Assembly: GCF_008000815.1 (NCBI RefSeq)
Contig: NZ_CP042806.1
Location: forward strand, 4,030,001 to 4,094,000
Source: Terriglobus albidus
GTDB lineage: Bacteria; Acidobacteriota; Terriglobia; Terriglobales; Acidobacteriaceae
Reading direction: 5' to 3'
DNA length: 64,000 nt
Positions within the stretch are counted from its first letter, which is position 1. Every line of letters begins with the position of its first letter. Both the position numbers and the translations under genes were made by a program. Positions 25,310 to 34,410 of the stretch are shown here, piece after piece. The notes under the pieces are model-generated. The model was not told the origin of the DNA, made no database searches, and was given only the letters and a program-made list of their open reading frames with translations.

Positions 25310-26281
25310 ATGCCAGCGCTCATGACCGAACCCCTTGCAGCTCCCGCCGCCAAATCCACAGAACGTGAGCAGTTCGACCTGCAGGCACTCGTCACGGAGC
25401 GGCCGAACGAAGCATCTGAAGGCTTTGACACTAAAAGTGCGCTTGAGATTGCCCGGATCATTAATCACGAGGATGCAAAGGTCCACCTGGCAGTCAAAAA
25501 AGCGCTTCCTGAGATCGCTCTGGTGATCGACCAGGTCGCCCGCGCCCTGCGCGATGGCGGCCGGCTAATCTACGTCGGCGCCGGCTCTTCGGGACGTATC
25601 GCTTCACTGGACTCCCAGGAGTGCCCCGCCACCTTCTCAACCCAGCCCCAGCAGATCCAGTATCTGATGTGCGGCGGCCCGAAGGCTCTTGCCTCTGCCG
25701 CTGACGTCAATGAAGATTCCCCGGAGATGGGTCAGCGCGACATTGCCAAGCGCCGCCCCACCAGAAAAGACATTGTGATTGGCGTCTCGGCCTCCGGCCA
25801 CACGCCCTATGTCGTCGGCGCGGTAGACTATGCCCGCCAGCGGGGTGCCAGGACTGCTGCAGTGGTATGTAATCCCAATAGCCGTCTTGCCGAGGTCTCC
25901 GATATCTGTATCGTTGCCGACGTAGGCCCTGAGGTCATCTCCGGGTCGACCCGCATGAAAGCGGGCACAGCCCAGAAGATGATCCTGAATATGATCACTA
26001 CAGGCGCGATGACTCGCCTTGGCTACGTGTACGAGAACCTGATGGTGAACGTCCACATGAAGAATGCCAAGCTCGTCGAGCGCGGTATCAACGTGTTGCA
26101 GCGGGTCACCGGCGTCGACCGTGAAACCGCCATCCGCGCCATCAAGTCCGCCGGCAAATCCATCCCCATCGCTGTCGTTATGCTGAAGGCTGGTGTCGAC
26201 AAGATGGAGGCGGTTCGCCGCCTTTCCAAGTCGGATGGCAATGTCCGCCTGGCGATTGAAGACTCCCGCCTTGAACTGTAG
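25310..26281 (+). CDS. murQ: N-acetylmuramic acid 6-phosphate etherase MurQ
   Basis: MurQ removes lactate from MurNAc-6-P during cell-wall recycling, giving GlcNAc-6-P. The 323-residue SIS-domain protein has LIYVGAGSSGRIASLDSQEC, the conserved VNEDSPEMGQRD loop, GVSASGHTPYVVGA and STRMKAGTAQKMILNMI. The second in-frame ATG (25322) is an equally good start. No other recycling genes (murP, anmK) are adjacent; murA, of wall synthesis, is 0.4 kb downstream. Confidence 0.95.
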   Translation: MPALMTEPLAAPAAKSTEREQFDLQALVTERPNEASEGFDTKSALEIARIINHEDAKVHLAVKKALPEIALVIDQVARALRDGGRLIYVGAGSSGRIASLDSQECPATFSTQPQQIQYLMCGGPKALASAADVNEDSPEMGQRDIAKRRPTRKDIVIGVSASGHTPYVVGAVDYARQRGARTAAVVCNPNSRLAEVSDICIVADVGPEVISGSTRMKAGTAQKMILNMITTGAMTRLGYVYENLMVNVHMKNAKLVERGINVLQRVTGVDRETAIRAIKSAGKSIPIAVVMLKAGVDKMEAVRRLSKSDGNVRLAIEDSRLEL

Positions 26282-26317
26282 GTTTTGATTTCAAAGGACG
26301 ACGTCAGACTAGCCTCA

Positions 26318-26569
26318 ATGAAGAATCCCGCTCTTCGCGGTCAACGCATTCGTGTTACCCTCTCGCTCGCCGCAACGCTGAGCGCGGTTCTGATCTGCCT
26401 TCTGGAGCACCATTTCACCCTCTCGCCATTCCATCCGGAGACCTACCCCGCGATGCTCCCGCACAAATGCGGCAAGCTGTTTCTCGTTTGCCTTTCCTGG
26501 TTCAGCATTGAGCTATTCCGTATCGCAAAGATGTTTGCTACCAGAGCATTTCATCACGCTGATATCTAG
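26318..26569 (+). CDS. Small hypothetical membrane protein
   Basis: I do not recognise a family. The 83-residue frame predicts two hydrophobic segments (VTLSLAATLSAVLICLLEHH and LFLVCLSWFSIELF) joined by a short loop, with basic residues at the N-terminus. It starts 36 nt after murQ, and no good ribosome site is visible. Support for it being real comes from its stop: the palindromic element inserted exactly at the stop TA, as with lexA and rmlC, and removal leaves TAA in frame. It could still be a chance open frame. Confidence 0.45.
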   Translation: MKNPALRGQRIRVTLSLAATLSAVLICLLEHHFTLSPFHPETYPAMLPHKCGKLFLVCLSWFSIELFRIAKMFATRAFHHADI

Positions 26570-26633
26570 AGCATTTTCCTGTTGTTGGGTATCCCGGAAG
26601 GGTGCGCATAACACCTACAGGAAAAATGCTCTA
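26567..26633 (+). repeat. Palindromic MITE-like element, copy 4 (67 bp, internally deleted)
   Basis: Both ends (TAGAGCATTTTCCTGT and ACAGGAAAAATGCTCTA) and the adjacent GGGTATCCCGGAAGGGTGCG of the family are present, but the GGCGTTTT hairpin core is missing. Same orientation as copy 1. Confidence 0.8.
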
Positions 26634-26725
26634 AGCCCTGAACCAGCCGAAGCACTCCCTTCCACAACGTAACTCCGTAGAATCAAAGAGGCGTTTACTG
26701 ATTCGTTAAGGTATCTCGTTGGCTC

Positions 26726-28006
26726 ATGGACAAGTTTGTTATTCGCGGCGGTAATCCGCTCCTCGGCACCATCAAAGTCTCCGGAGCCAAGAACTCCGCT
26801 CTCCCCTGCATGGCCGCCGCCATCCTTACCGAGGATGAGATCATCCTCGAAAATATCCCCCAGGTTCGCGATATCGAAACCGAGCGGAAGCTGCTGGAGT
26901 CCATGGGCGCCAGCGTAGAGCTCGGGTATGGCCGGGCTCAGCACCGCACCAGCATCCAGTGTGCAAATCTCTCCGATCCGGTCGCCAAGTACGAGATCGT
27001 TAAGACCATGCGCGCCAGCTCACTGGTGCTCGGCCCACTCATTGCCCGGACCGGTATGGCGCGTGTCGCTATGCCCGGAGGATGCGCCATTGGCGGCCGC
27101 CCTATCGACCTTCATCTGGCCGCACTGGAGAAGATGGGCGCCACCATCACTTACGATCACGGCTATATTGAGGCCCGTACGCAACGCCTGAAGGGCGCAC
27201 ATATCGTCTTCGACAAGATCACGGTTACGGGTACCGAGGACATCCTGATGGCCGCTGTTATGGCCGAAGGCGAGACCATACTCGAAAACTGTGCCCGCGA
27301 GCCGGAAGTCACCGATCTGGCAGCACTGCTCACGGCCATGGGCGCCCAGATTGAAGGCGCAGGATCATCCACCATCAAAGTAAAGGGTGTCGACAAGCTC
27401 CACGGAGCTCGTCACCGCATCAATCCTGACCGCATCGAAGCCGGTACCTTCCTGATTGCCGGCGCCATCACCGGTGGCGACCTGAACGTTGACTCCTGCA
27501 ACCCGGAGCATCTTGGCGCTGTCATCGGCAAGCTGGAGTCCGCCGGAGCACGCATTGATGTAGGCCGCGAGAGCGTTCGAGTCCGCAGTGAAGGTCACCT
27601 GAAGCCAGTCGACATCTCGACGGAAGAGTACCCGGGATTCCCGACCGATATGCAGGCGCAGTACATGGCGCTTGCAACGCAGTGCGATGGCACCAGCATC
27701 GTTACCGAAAACATCTTCGAGAACCGCTTCATGCACGTTCAGGAACTGAATCGCATGGGCGCCAATATCCGCACCGAGGGACGTGTGGCTACCATCGTGG
27801 GCAAGACTCCGATGCAGGCCGCAGCCGTCATGTGCTCTGACCTGCGTGCTTCAGCTTCTCTGGTGCTTGCGGCTCTGGTTGCAGACGGAGAGACGATTCT
27901 GGACCGCGTCTATCACATGGACCGCGGCTACGAACGCATTGAAGAAAAGCTTCGCGGTGTCGGCGCCCAGATTCGTCGCATGGGCGACGTCTTCGGCAAG
28001 CGCTAA
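26726..28006 (+). CDS. murA: UDP-N-acetylglucosamine 1-carboxyvinyltransferase MurA
   Basis: MurA catalyses the first committed step of peptidoglycan synthesis, moving enolpyruvate from PEP to UDP-GlcNAc. The 426-residue EPSP-synthase-fold enzyme keeps the active-site Cys at C120 in [16 protein letters not shown] (the fosfomycin-target Cys), the N-terminal [13 protein letters not shown] motif and the substrate loop [11 protein letters not shown]. The ATG follows the gap after element copy 4; a -10-like TAGAAT lies upstream without a clear -35. Confidence 0.97.
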   Translation: MDKFVIRGGNPLLGTIKVSGAKNSALPCMAAAILTEDEIILENIPQVRDIETERKLLESMGASVELGYGRAQHRTSIQCANLSDPVAKYEIVKTMRASSLVLGPLIARTGMARVAMPGGCAIGGRPIDLHLAALEKMGATITYDHGYIEARTQRLKGAHIVFDKITVTGTEDILMAAVMAEGETILENCAREPEVTDLAALLTAMGAQIEGAGSSTIKVKGVDKLHGARHRINPDRIEAGTFLIAGAITGGDLNVDSCNPEHLGAVIGKLESAGARIDVGRESVRVRSEGHLKPVDISTEEYPGFPTDMQAQYMALATQCDGTSIVTENIFENRFMHVQELNRMGANIRTEGRVATIVGKTPMQAAAVMCSDLRASASLVLAALVADGETILDRVYHMDRGYERIEEKLRGVGAQIRRMGDVFGKR

Positions 28007-28050
28007 CGTCTCACCAGGGTGTACCTGCTGAATTAATCACAGAACTGGGT

Positions 28051-28081
28051 ATCCCACGCATTGCACCGCAATGCGTGGGAT
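28051..28081. terminator. Perfect 14-bp hairpin between convergent murA and the MoaD-like gene
   Basis: ATCCCACGCATTGC and its exact complement enclose a 3-base loop. No long T-run follows on either strand, but the position between two convergent stops suggests a bidirectional terminator. Confidence 0.7.
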
Positions 28082-28097
28082 ATTCGATAGAACCTAG

Positions 28098-28406
28098 TTA
28101 CCCGCCGGCGATCGCTCCTATCACCAGCAGCGCTTCTTTGCCGTTCACGATCTCTGCCGGCAATACGGCATCCATGCCGATATGAGACCAGTCCTCCTCG
28201 CAGACAAAGAAGCGGAGCCATGCTCTCCTTTGCTTCGTCTCGTGTTCGCGGATAGTGCCTTCCAACGCGGGGTAATCGCGCTCCAGCACCTCCAGAACGG
28301 CAGCGATGGTCACTGGAGCAGTATCCACCGCTACTGTCACTTCATGGCCGACACCTGCGAGCCTGCAGAGATGGGCCGGCAGTTCTACCCGCACCTTTGC
28401 ACTCAC
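28098..28406 (-). CDS. MoaD/ThiS-like beta-grasp protein with C-terminal Gly-Gly
   Basis: The 102-residue protein begins at a GTG that overlaps the preceding stop by 4 nt (GTGA). [10 protein letters not shown] at the start, [21 protein letters not shown] in the middle and the end [10 protein letters not shown] fit the MoaD/ThiS fold, whose terminal Gly-Gly is adenylated and thiolated in molybdopterin or thiazole synthesis. [14 protein letters not shown] segment and VNGKEALLV are present. Neither moa nor thi genes are near; the partner is a BNR-repeat protein, so the role may differ from cofactor synthesis. Confidence 0.8.
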   Translation of the reverse strand: MSAKVRVELPAHLCRLAGVGHEVTVAVDTAPVTIAAVLEVLERDYPALEGTIREHETKQRRAWLRFFVCEEDWSHIGMDAVLPAEIVNGKEALLVIGAIAGG

Positions 28407-29518
28407 GGCAGCGTCTGGACCTCCACGGAAAGCACCGCAGGCAGATCCCGCACAATTGCCTGCCAGTTCTCGCCACCATCGGGAGACGCGTATACCTGTC
28501 CTCCGGTTGTGCCGAAGTAAATGCCGCACTCCTCCATGCGGTCGACCGACATGGCATCGCGCAGAACGTTCACGTAGCAGTCCTTCTGCGGAAGCCCCCG
28601 GCTCAACGGCTCCCACTCATTCCCTCCGGTCTTGCTGCGGAAAACTCTCAACTGTCCTTCCATGGGGAAATGCTCGGAGTCGCTCTTGATGGGCACCACG
28701 AAGATCGTCTCAGGCTCGTGCGCATGCACGTCGATCACGAACCCAAAATCTGTCGGCAGGTTGCCGCTTACTTTTGACCAGTTCTCTCCGGCGTCATCGG
28801 TCCGCATCACATCCCAGTGCTTCTGCATAAACAGGGTCTTTGGCTTGGATGGATGCATGGCAATGTGATGCACGCAGTGGCCGACCTCAGCCGTTGGATT
28901 AGGGATGTACTTCGAGTGGAGTCCTTTGTTGATAGGCTTCCAACTGCCGCCGCCATCATCGGTACGAAACGCGCCTGCTGCCGAGATCGCAATGAACATC
29001 CGCTGCTCGTCGGTGGGATCGATCACAATCGAATGCAGGCACATGCCGCCGGCGCCCGGCTGCCAGTCTTTGCCTGTGCCATGCTTCCGGAGCCCCGGCA
29101 ATTCATTCCATGTACCGCCGCCATCGGTGGTCTTGAACATGGCGGCATCTTCTACCCCTGCGAAGACTGTATCCGCGCAGCTCAGAGAAGGCTCGAGATG
29201 CCAGACACGCTTAAACTCCCATGGATGCGGCGTACCGTCGTACCACTGGTGTGTCCCGGCTTCTCCCTCATAGAGAAACTTATTGCCGACAACATTCCAG
29301 GTCTTCCCACCGTCGTCGGAACGTTGCAGCACCTGACCAGACCAGCCCGAGCTCTGTGACGCCCAGATGCGGTTAGGATCTACCGGCGAGCCCTTCATGT
29401 GATAGATCTCCCAGCCGGCGAAGAACGGGCCTTCCACGGTCCAGTCCTGACGCTTCCCGTCTGAAGTCAGCACAAAACCGCCTTTTCGTGTTCCGACCAG
29501 TAGACGTACTGTGCTCAT
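28403..29518 (-). CDS. BNR/Asp-box repeat (sialidase-fold) protein coupled to a MoaD-like carrier
   Basis: This is a 371-residue beta-propeller of the VPS10/sialidase type. At least five Asp boxes are visible: [32 protein letters not shown] and SPDGGENW. No signal peptide is apparent (start [14 protein letters not shown]), so it is probably cytoplasmic and not a secreted glycosidase. Catalytic sialidase residues are not evident. Its stop overlaps the start of the MoaD-like gene. Function unknown. Confidence 0.85.
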   Translation of the reverse strand: MSTVRLLVGTRKGGFVLTSDGKRQDWTVEGPFFAGWEIYHMKGSPVDPNRIWASQSSGWSGQVLQRSDDGGKTWNVVGNKFLYEGEAGTHQWYDGTPHPWEFKRVWHLEPSLSCADTVFAGVEDAAMFKTTDGGGTWNELPGLRKHGTGKDWQPGAGGMCLHSIVIDPTDEQRMFIAISAAGAFRTDDGGGSWKPINKGLHSKYIPNPTAEVGHCVHHIAMHPSKPKTLFMQKHWDVMRTDDAGENWSKVSGNLPTDFGFVIDVHAHEPETIFVVPIKSDSEHFPMEGQLRVFRSKTGGNEWEPLSRGLPQKDCYVNVLRDAMSVDRMEECGIYFGTTGGQVYASPDGGENWQAIVRDLPAVLSVEVQTLP

Positions 29519-29621
29519 GCTCTTAATCCTCCGGGCAGGAGGGTATCAGGATTGGGCTGTTCGCGGAAACCGTGCTCGCTATCTACTGAAAATCTCGTGC
29601 GTCGCAAAAAAGATTGGCAGA

Positions 29622-29655
29622 AACGAAAAAGCGCGCCCGAAGGCGCGCTTTCGTT
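29622..29655 (-). terminator. Terminator of the ribosomal superoperon, after rplQ
   Basis: The GCGCGCC/GGCGCGC stem with a CGAA-type tetraloop is extended by AACGAAA/TTTCGTT around a 2-base bulge. On the minus strand the stem is followed by TTTTTCGTTT. It lies about 20 nt past the rplQ stop. Confidence 0.88.
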
Positions 29656-29672
29656 GTTGCAAGTCCTATTGC

Positions 29673-30146
29673 TTAGGCAGCGTTCTCGCCACCTTCAGCC
29701 TGCTGCTGCTCCTCAAGCTGCTTCTGCAGCTCTTCGCGCTTCTTGGCCTTGGCAGCTTCGCGCTTCTCGCGCTTCTCGCCGAGCTCAGCCTCAGCACCCA
29801 ACAGCTCGATGAACGCCTTCTCGCCACCGTCTCCCTTGCGGAAGCCGGTCTTGGTGATGCGGAGATAGCCGCCATTGCGATCGCCGTAGCGCGGAGCCAC
29901 GGTGGCGAACAGGCGGTCAACAGCCTGAGGCGTCTGCAGGAAGGCAGCAGCCTGGCGGCGGGCATGCACGTCACCGCGCTTGCCCAGCGTGATCATCTTC
30001 TCAACGAGGGGGCGGACAGCCTTGGCCTTGATGGCCGTGGTCTCTACGCGATCCTCAAGAATCACGGACGTCGTCAGGTTCCGCAGCAGGGCGCGGCGGT
30101 GGCTGGTGTTGCGTCCGAGTTTGAATCCTCCATTACGGTGGCGCAT
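29673..30146 (-). CDS. rplQ: 50S ribosomal protein bL17
   Basis: L17 lies at the exit-tunnel side of the 50S subunit. The start [21 protein letters not shown] is the family signature. At 157 residues it exceeds the typical length of about 120 because of a charged Glu/Lys/Gln tail (from about residue 120, [17 protein letters not shown]...). It is the last gene of the alpha operon. Confidence 0.97.
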   Translation of the reverse strand: MRHRNGGFKLGRNTSHRRALLRNLTTSVILEDRVETTAIKAKAVRPLVEKMITLGKRGDVHARRQAAAFLQTPQAVDRLFATVAPRYGDRNGGYLRITKTGFRKGDGGEKAFIELLGAEAELGEKREKREAAKAKKREELQKQLEEQQQAEGGENAA

Positions 30147-30272
30147 ATCAATTCTCTCTCTTCGAAGTTGTCAGTTCTCAGTTGCCGATGCTCTGACAAC
30201 CTCGGAAATCTGGGTGTTACCGGACGCTTTCCGCCAGTTGCCCTGTAGAAGAGCACCTGGCGGGTAATCGTC

Positions 30273-31358
30273 TTAGAAGTTCTCAGTCTCGCTGCCCGGC
30301 AGCGAGAAGTCGTCGTCGTCCTCATCGTCGAACGAGCCATAGCTCGCAGCGAGCGTGGCAGCCGGAAGCACGGAGGTCGGTCCGGGAACGGGGTTGCCGT
30401 TCTCGTCGATCTTCATACCCAGCGAGAGGCCCATCTGAGCGAGAATCTCCTTGATCTCGTTCAGCGACTTGCGGCCGAAGTTCTTGGTCTTCAGCATCTC
30501 GGCTTCCGTCTTCTGGATCAGTTCGCCGATGGTCTGGATACCCGCGTTCTTCAGGCAGTTGTAGCTACGGACGGAGAGCTCAAGCTCTTCGACCGAGCGG
30601 TTCAGATTCTCGTTACGGATAGCAGGGCCGTCCGCGCTGCCGTCCAGACCGGTCTCCAGCTCTTCCTCAAAGTTGATGAAGATGGTCAGGTGGTCCTTCA
30701 GCAGCTTGGCAGCCAGGCCTACGGCGTCAGCCGGAAGCACGGTGCCGTTGGTCCAGACTTCGAGAGTCAGGCGGTCGTAGTCGGTGATCTGACCCAGACG
30801 AGCCGCGTCCACCGAGTAGTTCACCTTGCGGACCGGGGAGTGAATCGAGTCAACCGGGATAAAGCCAAGACCGAGATCGGAATCGAAGTTCTTGTCAGCA
30901 GAGACATAGCCACGGCCACGCTTCAGACGCATCTCCATGTCGAGCTTTCCGCCCTCGGAGACCGTCGCGATGTAGACATCCTTGTCCAGGATCTCGACGT
31001 CGCCATCCGCTTCGATCATGCCGGAGGTAACAACGCCCGGCTGGTCCACATGCAGGTACAGAGCCTTCGGTCCATCACCGTTGAGCTTGAACGGGATCTG
31101 CTTCAGGTTCAGGATGATGTCCGTCGCGTCCTCAACCACACCAGTGATCGATTGGAACTCGTGCAGCACGCCCTCAATGCGAACAGCGGTCACAGCCGCA
31201 CCCTCGATCGACGAGAGCAGCGTGCGGCGCAGTGCATTGCCAATGGTCGTACCGAAGCCACGCTCAAAAGGCTGCGCGCTGAACTTTCCGTACTTCTCTG
31301 TCAGTGTCTCGCTGTCAACAGCAAGACGCTTAGGCTTTTGGAAACCTCTCCAAAGCAT
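30273..31358 (-). CDS. rpoA: RNA polymerase alpha subunit
   Basis: The 361-residue protein has the alpha N-terminal dimerisation domain ([20 protein letters not shown]) and the C-terminal DNA/activator-binding domain ([36 protein letters not shown]). After the CTD there is an extension of about 45 residues ending in an acidic run DDEDDDDF. It lies between rpsD and rplQ, the normal alpha-operon order. Confidence 0.98.
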   Translation of the reverse strand: MLWRGFQKPKRLAVDSETLTEKYGKFSAQPFERGFGTTIGNALRRTLLSSIEGAAVTAVRIEGVLHEFQSITGVVEDATDIILNLKQIPFKLNGDGPKALYLHVDQPGVVTSGMIEADGDVEILDKDVYIATVSEGGKLDMEMRLKRGRGYVSADKNFDSDLGLGFIPVDSIHSPVRKVNYSVDAARLGQITDYDRLTLEVWTNGTVLPADAVGLAAKLLKDHLTIFINFEEELETGLDGSADGPAIRNENLNRSVEELELSVRSYNCLKNAGIQTIGELIQKTEAEMLKTKNFGRKSLNEIKEILAQMGLSLGMKIDENGNPVPGPTSVLPAATLAASYGSFDDEDDDDFSLPGSETENF

Positions 31359-31450
31359 GTATCTATCCTTTCTTCCGGCTACCGTCCGCGAAGCATTCTG
31401 CGGTCCAGGCGGGTGTTACACGGTTGAGTATTCAGTTGTGGGGTCAGTCA

Positions 31451-31481
31451 AAGGGCTACGCGGCTATGCCGCGCAGCCCTT
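31451..31481 (-). promoter_or_regulatory. Intra-operon hairpin between rpsD and rpoA
   Basis: AAGGGCT-A-CGCGGC / GCCGCG-C-AGCCCTT with a TAT loop: 13 paired bases with one mismatch, 7 nt after the rpsD stop. No T-run follows. A possible mRNA processing, stabilising or attenuation site. Confidence 0.6.
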
Positions 31482-31487
31482 CAACCA

Positions 31488-32117
31488 TTACTTCGAGTAA
31501 AGTTCGACGATCAGCTGTTCGTTGACCGGGATCTGGATATCCTCGCGCTTCGGCAGAGCAATCACCTTGCCCGAGAAGTTGTCGCGGTTGATCTCCAGCC
31601 ACGCGGCCTGAGTCTGACCGGAGGCAAAATCCTTAGCAGTCTCGAGCAGAACCAGCTTCTTGGCGTTCTCGCGGATCTCAACCACATCGCCCACCTTTAC
31701 CTGGTAGGAGGGGATGTTCACCTTGCGGCCGTTGACGGTCACATGGCCGTGACGAACGACCTGGCGGGCCTGACGACGGGAGATCGCGAAGCCGAGGCGG
31801 TAAGCCACGTTGTCCAGACGGGTCTCGAGCTGCTGCAGCAACAGGTCGCCGGTAACGCCGGTCTTACGGCTGGCCTTCTCGTAGTACTCACGGAACTGGC
31901 CTTCGAGCGTGAAGTAGATACGCTTTGCCTTCTGCTTTTCGCGGAGCTGCAGACCGTAGCCAACGATCTTGGCCTTACGGTCACGGCCGTGCTGGCCGGG
32001 GGCAAAGTTACGCTTCTCGATCGGGCACTTGTCGGAGAAGCACTTGGGTCCTTTGAGGAAGAGTTTCATTCCGTCGCGGCGGCAAAGGCGGCAAACGGGT
32101 CCAGTGTAACGAGCCAT
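31488..32117 (-). CDS. rpsD: 30S ribosomal protein uS4 (zinc-binding form)
   Basis: S4 nucleates 30S assembly and in many bacteria represses the alpha operon. It has 209 residues, with four Cys near the N-terminus (C9, C12, C26, C31; CRLC and KCFSDKC), the zinc form, and the S4 RNA-binding fold [13 protein letters not shown] then [20 protein letters not shown]. Confidence 0.98.
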   Translation of the reverse strand: MARYTGPVCRLCRRDGMKLFLKGPKCFSDKCPIEKRNFAPGQHGRDRKAKIVGYGLQLREKQKAKRIYFTLEGQFREYYEKASRKTGVTGDLLLQQLETRLDNVAYRLGFAISRRQARQVVRHGHVTVNGRKVNIPSYQVKVGDVVEIRENAKKLVLLETAKDFASGQTQAAWLEINRDNFSGKVIALPKREDIQIPVNEQLIVELYSK

Positions 32118-32202
32118 TTCTATCAGTCTCCTAAGACTTCAGGTGTCGATCGCTTTACACGCTGCTCGAGCGCTTCAATCGCGATCCGTAAACAAGGTTG
32201 TA

Positions 32203-32231
32203 CGGTGCCGGACCTTCTGGATCCGGCACCG
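32203..32231 (-). promoter_or_regulatory. Intra-operon hairpin between rpsK and rpsD
   Basis: The 10-bp perfect stem CGGTGCCGGA/TCCGGCACCG with a 9-base loop begins 7 nt after the rpsK stop. It could bear on translational control of rpsD, but no S4-binding pseudoknot can be assigned by eye. Confidence 0.55.
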
Positions 32232-32237
32232 CAGAAG

Positions 32238-32654
32238 TTATACGCGGCGGCGCTTCGGCGGACGGCAGCCGTTGTGCGGAATCGGCGTGACGTCACGGAT
32301 GCTGCGGACCTCGAGGCCAGCGGCAGCCAGTGCACGTACGGCAGACTCGCGACCCGAACCGGGGCCGGCGACGCGAACATCGACCGAGCGGAGACCATGA
32401 TCGCGAGCCATGTTGGCGGCGTTCACAGCGGCCTGCTGCGCGGCAAACGGGGTTCCCTTACGCGAACCACGGAAGCCCAGCGAGCCCGAGCTCTTCCAGC
32501 TAAGCGTGTTGCCCTGCTGGTCGGTAATGGTGACGATGGTGTTGTTGAACGAAGCCTGAATGTGGACCAGACCATACGGCACATTCTTGCGTTCGCGCTT
32601 CTTGAACTTCTTATTCTTACCGGCTTTGCCGGCTGCGCTCTGCTGTTTTGCCAT
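32238..32654 (-). CDS. rpsK: 30S ribosomal protein uS11
   Basis: S11 binds the 30S platform. It has 138 residues, with a basic N-terminus ([13 protein letters not shown]) and conserved [20 protein letters not shown] and the C-terminal [12 protein letters not shown]. Confidence 0.98.
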   Translation of the reverse strand: MAKQQSAAGKAGKNKKFKKRERKNVPYGLVHIQASFNNTIVTITDQQGNTLSWKSSGSLGFRGSRKGTPFAAQQAAVNAANMARDHGLRSVDVRVAGPGSGRESAVRALAAAGLEVRSIRDVTPIPHNGCRPPKRRRV

Positions 32655-32657
32655 GGC

Positions 32658-33038
32658 TTACTTGGTCGCTTTCTTCTTGCCGGCAACCGTGCCCTTGCGG
32701 GGGCCCTTACGGGTGCGAGCGTTGGTGTGGGTACGCTGACCGCGAACCGGCAGGTTGCGGCGGTGGCGGATACCACGGTAGGACTGGATTTCCATCAGAC
32801 GCTTGATGTTCAGCGAAACTTCCTTGCGGAGATCGCCTTCGACCGGGGAGCCCTGCTCAATGGTCTGACGGATGCGGTTCAGCTCGTCTTCGCTCAGATC
32901 CTTCAGCTTGCGGAACGGATCGATGTCCGCAGCCTTCAGGATGGTCAGCGAGCGAGAGTCACCGATGCCGAAGATGTAGGTAAGCGAGATCCGCACCTGT
33001 TTGTTCGGTGGAAGATCTACGCCAGCAATACGTGCCAT
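32658..33038 (-). CDS. rpsM: 30S ribosomal protein uS13
   Basis: S13 bridges the 30S head to the 50S subunit. The 126-residue protein starts [20 protein letters not shown] and has [20 protein letters not shown] with a Lys-rich end. It follows rpmJ by about 150 nt and precedes rpsK by 3 nt. Confidence 0.98.
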   Translation of the reverse strand: MARIAGVDLPPNKQVRISLTYIFGIGDSRSLTILKAADIDPFRKLKDLSEDELNRIRQTIEQGSPVEGDLRKEVSLNIKRLMEIQSYRGIRHRRNLPVRGQRTHTNARTRKGPRKGTVAGKKKATK

Positions 33039-33194
33039 CTGGTTTCCTTCTCTTGGTTGCTTCCGGACGACTTCGTCCTCAGAAGCGGTTAGGGCAGCTT
33101 GTTCCCGGGGTTCATCGCACGCCTTGACTTCGGCGAACTCGCCCCATACATGGGAGTGCTACAGGTTGATTGCCTTGCGGCAGACGCTCTGGGC

Positions 33195-33308
33195 TTAGCC
33201 CTGGCGCTGCTTGTGCTTGGCGTTTTCGCAGATCACGCGCACCACACCACGGCGGTGAACGATCTTGCACTTGTCGCAAATCTTCTTAACTGATGCACGA
33301 ACCTTCAT
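33195..33308 (-). CDS. rpmJ: 50S ribosomal protein bL36 (zinc form)
   Basis: This 37-residue protein begins [19 protein letters not shown] after the Met and ends NAKHKQRQG. Cys11, Cys14, Cys27 and His32 form the CCCH zinc site. It sits between infA and rpsM, its standard place. Confidence 0.96.
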   Translation of the reverse strand: MKVRASVKKICDKCKIVHRRGVVRVICENAKHKQRQG

Positions 33309-33359
33309 TACTTCCCTCAGTTCTGTTTCTCAGCCACCGTTCCCGGCAACTGTCTTCTG

Positions 33360-33578
33360 CTACTTGTACCGGTAAACAATGCGCCCGCGGGTCAGATCGT
33401 ACGGGCTCAGTTCCACCGCTACGCGGTCGCCTGGGAGGATGCGGATGAAGTTCTTGCGCATGCGACCCGAGACGTGGGCCAGCACCTGGTGCTTATTCTC
33501 CAGCTCGACCTTGAACATGGCATTCGGCAGCGTCTCAAGGACCACTGCCATTACTTCAATCGCGTCTTCCTTCGACAA
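33360..33578 (-). CDS. infA: Translation initiation factor IF-1
   Basis: IF-1 is a 72-residue OB-fold protein occupying the ribosomal A site during initiation. The motifs [20 protein letters not shown] and [19 protein letters not shown] are intact. Translation starts at a TTG (33578-33576) with GGAG 5-6 nt upstream; this rare start may limit expression. Confidence 0.97.
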   Translation of the reverse strand: MSKEDAIEVMAVVLETLPNAMFKVELENKHQVLAHVSGRMRKNFIRILPGDRVAVELSPYDLTRGRIVYRYK

Positions 33579-33599
33579 ACCGTCTCCTTTGCAACTACT

Positions 33600-33618
33600 G
33601 TCAGAGCCTAACTCTGAC
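33600..33618 (-). promoter_or_regulatory. Small hairpin between map and infA
   Basis: A 7-bp perfect stem, GTCAGAG/CTCTGAC, with a 5-base loop in the 71-nt gap. Weak evidence of function. Confidence 0.35.
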
Positions 33619-33649
33619 CTGCCTGGGCTCTACAAGCCCCAAAACCTTC

Positions 33650-34399
33650 TTACCGCGTTAGCACCAGGGGGCCATTTTCTGTGATGGCTACCGTGTGCTC
33701 AAAATGCGCGCTCAGGCTGCCGTCGACGGTTACTGCGGTCCAACCGTCTTTCAGCACCTTCACTTCATGGGTCCCGGCGTTGATCATCGGTTCAATCGCC
33801 AGAACCATTCCGGCCCGCAGCCTGGTTCCCTTGCCGCGCTTGCCGTAGTTCGGAACCTGCGGCTCTTCGTGCATGTTTCTGCCGATGCCGTGTCCCACAA
33901 AATCCCGTACGACGCCGTATCCCGACGCCTCACACATCTCCTGCACAGCAGCGCCGATATCGCCCAGCGTTGCCCCGACCTGAGCCTCCTGGATTGCCTG
34001 CTCCAGAGAAGCCTTGGTCACATCCAACAGCTTCCGGGCGGCCGGCGAAAGCTTCCCTACCGGGTAGGTCTCAGCCGCATCGGAGTAATACCCTTCGAGG
34101 ATCACGCCGCAGTCGACGCTGACGATATCGCCATCCTTCAGCACCGTCTTTGCAGACGGCATTCCGTGCACGACTTCCTCGTTCACCGACGTACACAGGC
34201 ACCACGGATAATCGTGGTACCCCTTGAAGGCTGGCTTAGCGCCGAGCTCGGCGATCTTCGCTTCCGCCACACGCTCCAGATCCATCGTGGTAGCGCCCGG
34301 CTTCACCGCCTGACGGATCGCTTCATGTACCTGGCGAAGGATAATCCCCGCCTGCCGCATCTTTTCGATCTCCTGCGGCGTTTTGATCATGATGGCCAT
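33650..34399 (-). CDS. map: Methionine aminopeptidase, type I
   Basis: Map removes the initiator Met. The 249-residue pita-bread enzyme has the metal ligands in VSVDCGVILEGYYSDAAETY (two Asp), GHGIGRNMHEEPQVPNYG (His), AIEPM (Glu) and the final FEHTVAITENG (Glu). It lies between adk and infA. ATG 34390 is a second in-frame start. Confidence 0.97.
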   Translation of the reverse strand: MAIMIKTPQEIEKMRQAGIILRQVHEAIRQAVKPGATTMDLERVAEAKIAELGAKPAFKGYHDYPWCLCTSVNEEVVHGMPSAKTVLKDGDIVSVDCGVILEGYYSDAAETYPVGKLSPAARKLLDVTKASLEQAIQEAQVGATLGDIGAAVQEMCEASGYGVVRDFVGHGIGRNMHEEPQVPNYGKRGKGTRLRAGMVLAIEPMINAGTHEVKVLKDGWTAVTVDGSLSAHFEHTVAITENGPLVLTR

Positions 34400-34410
34400 T
34401 GTCGATCCGC

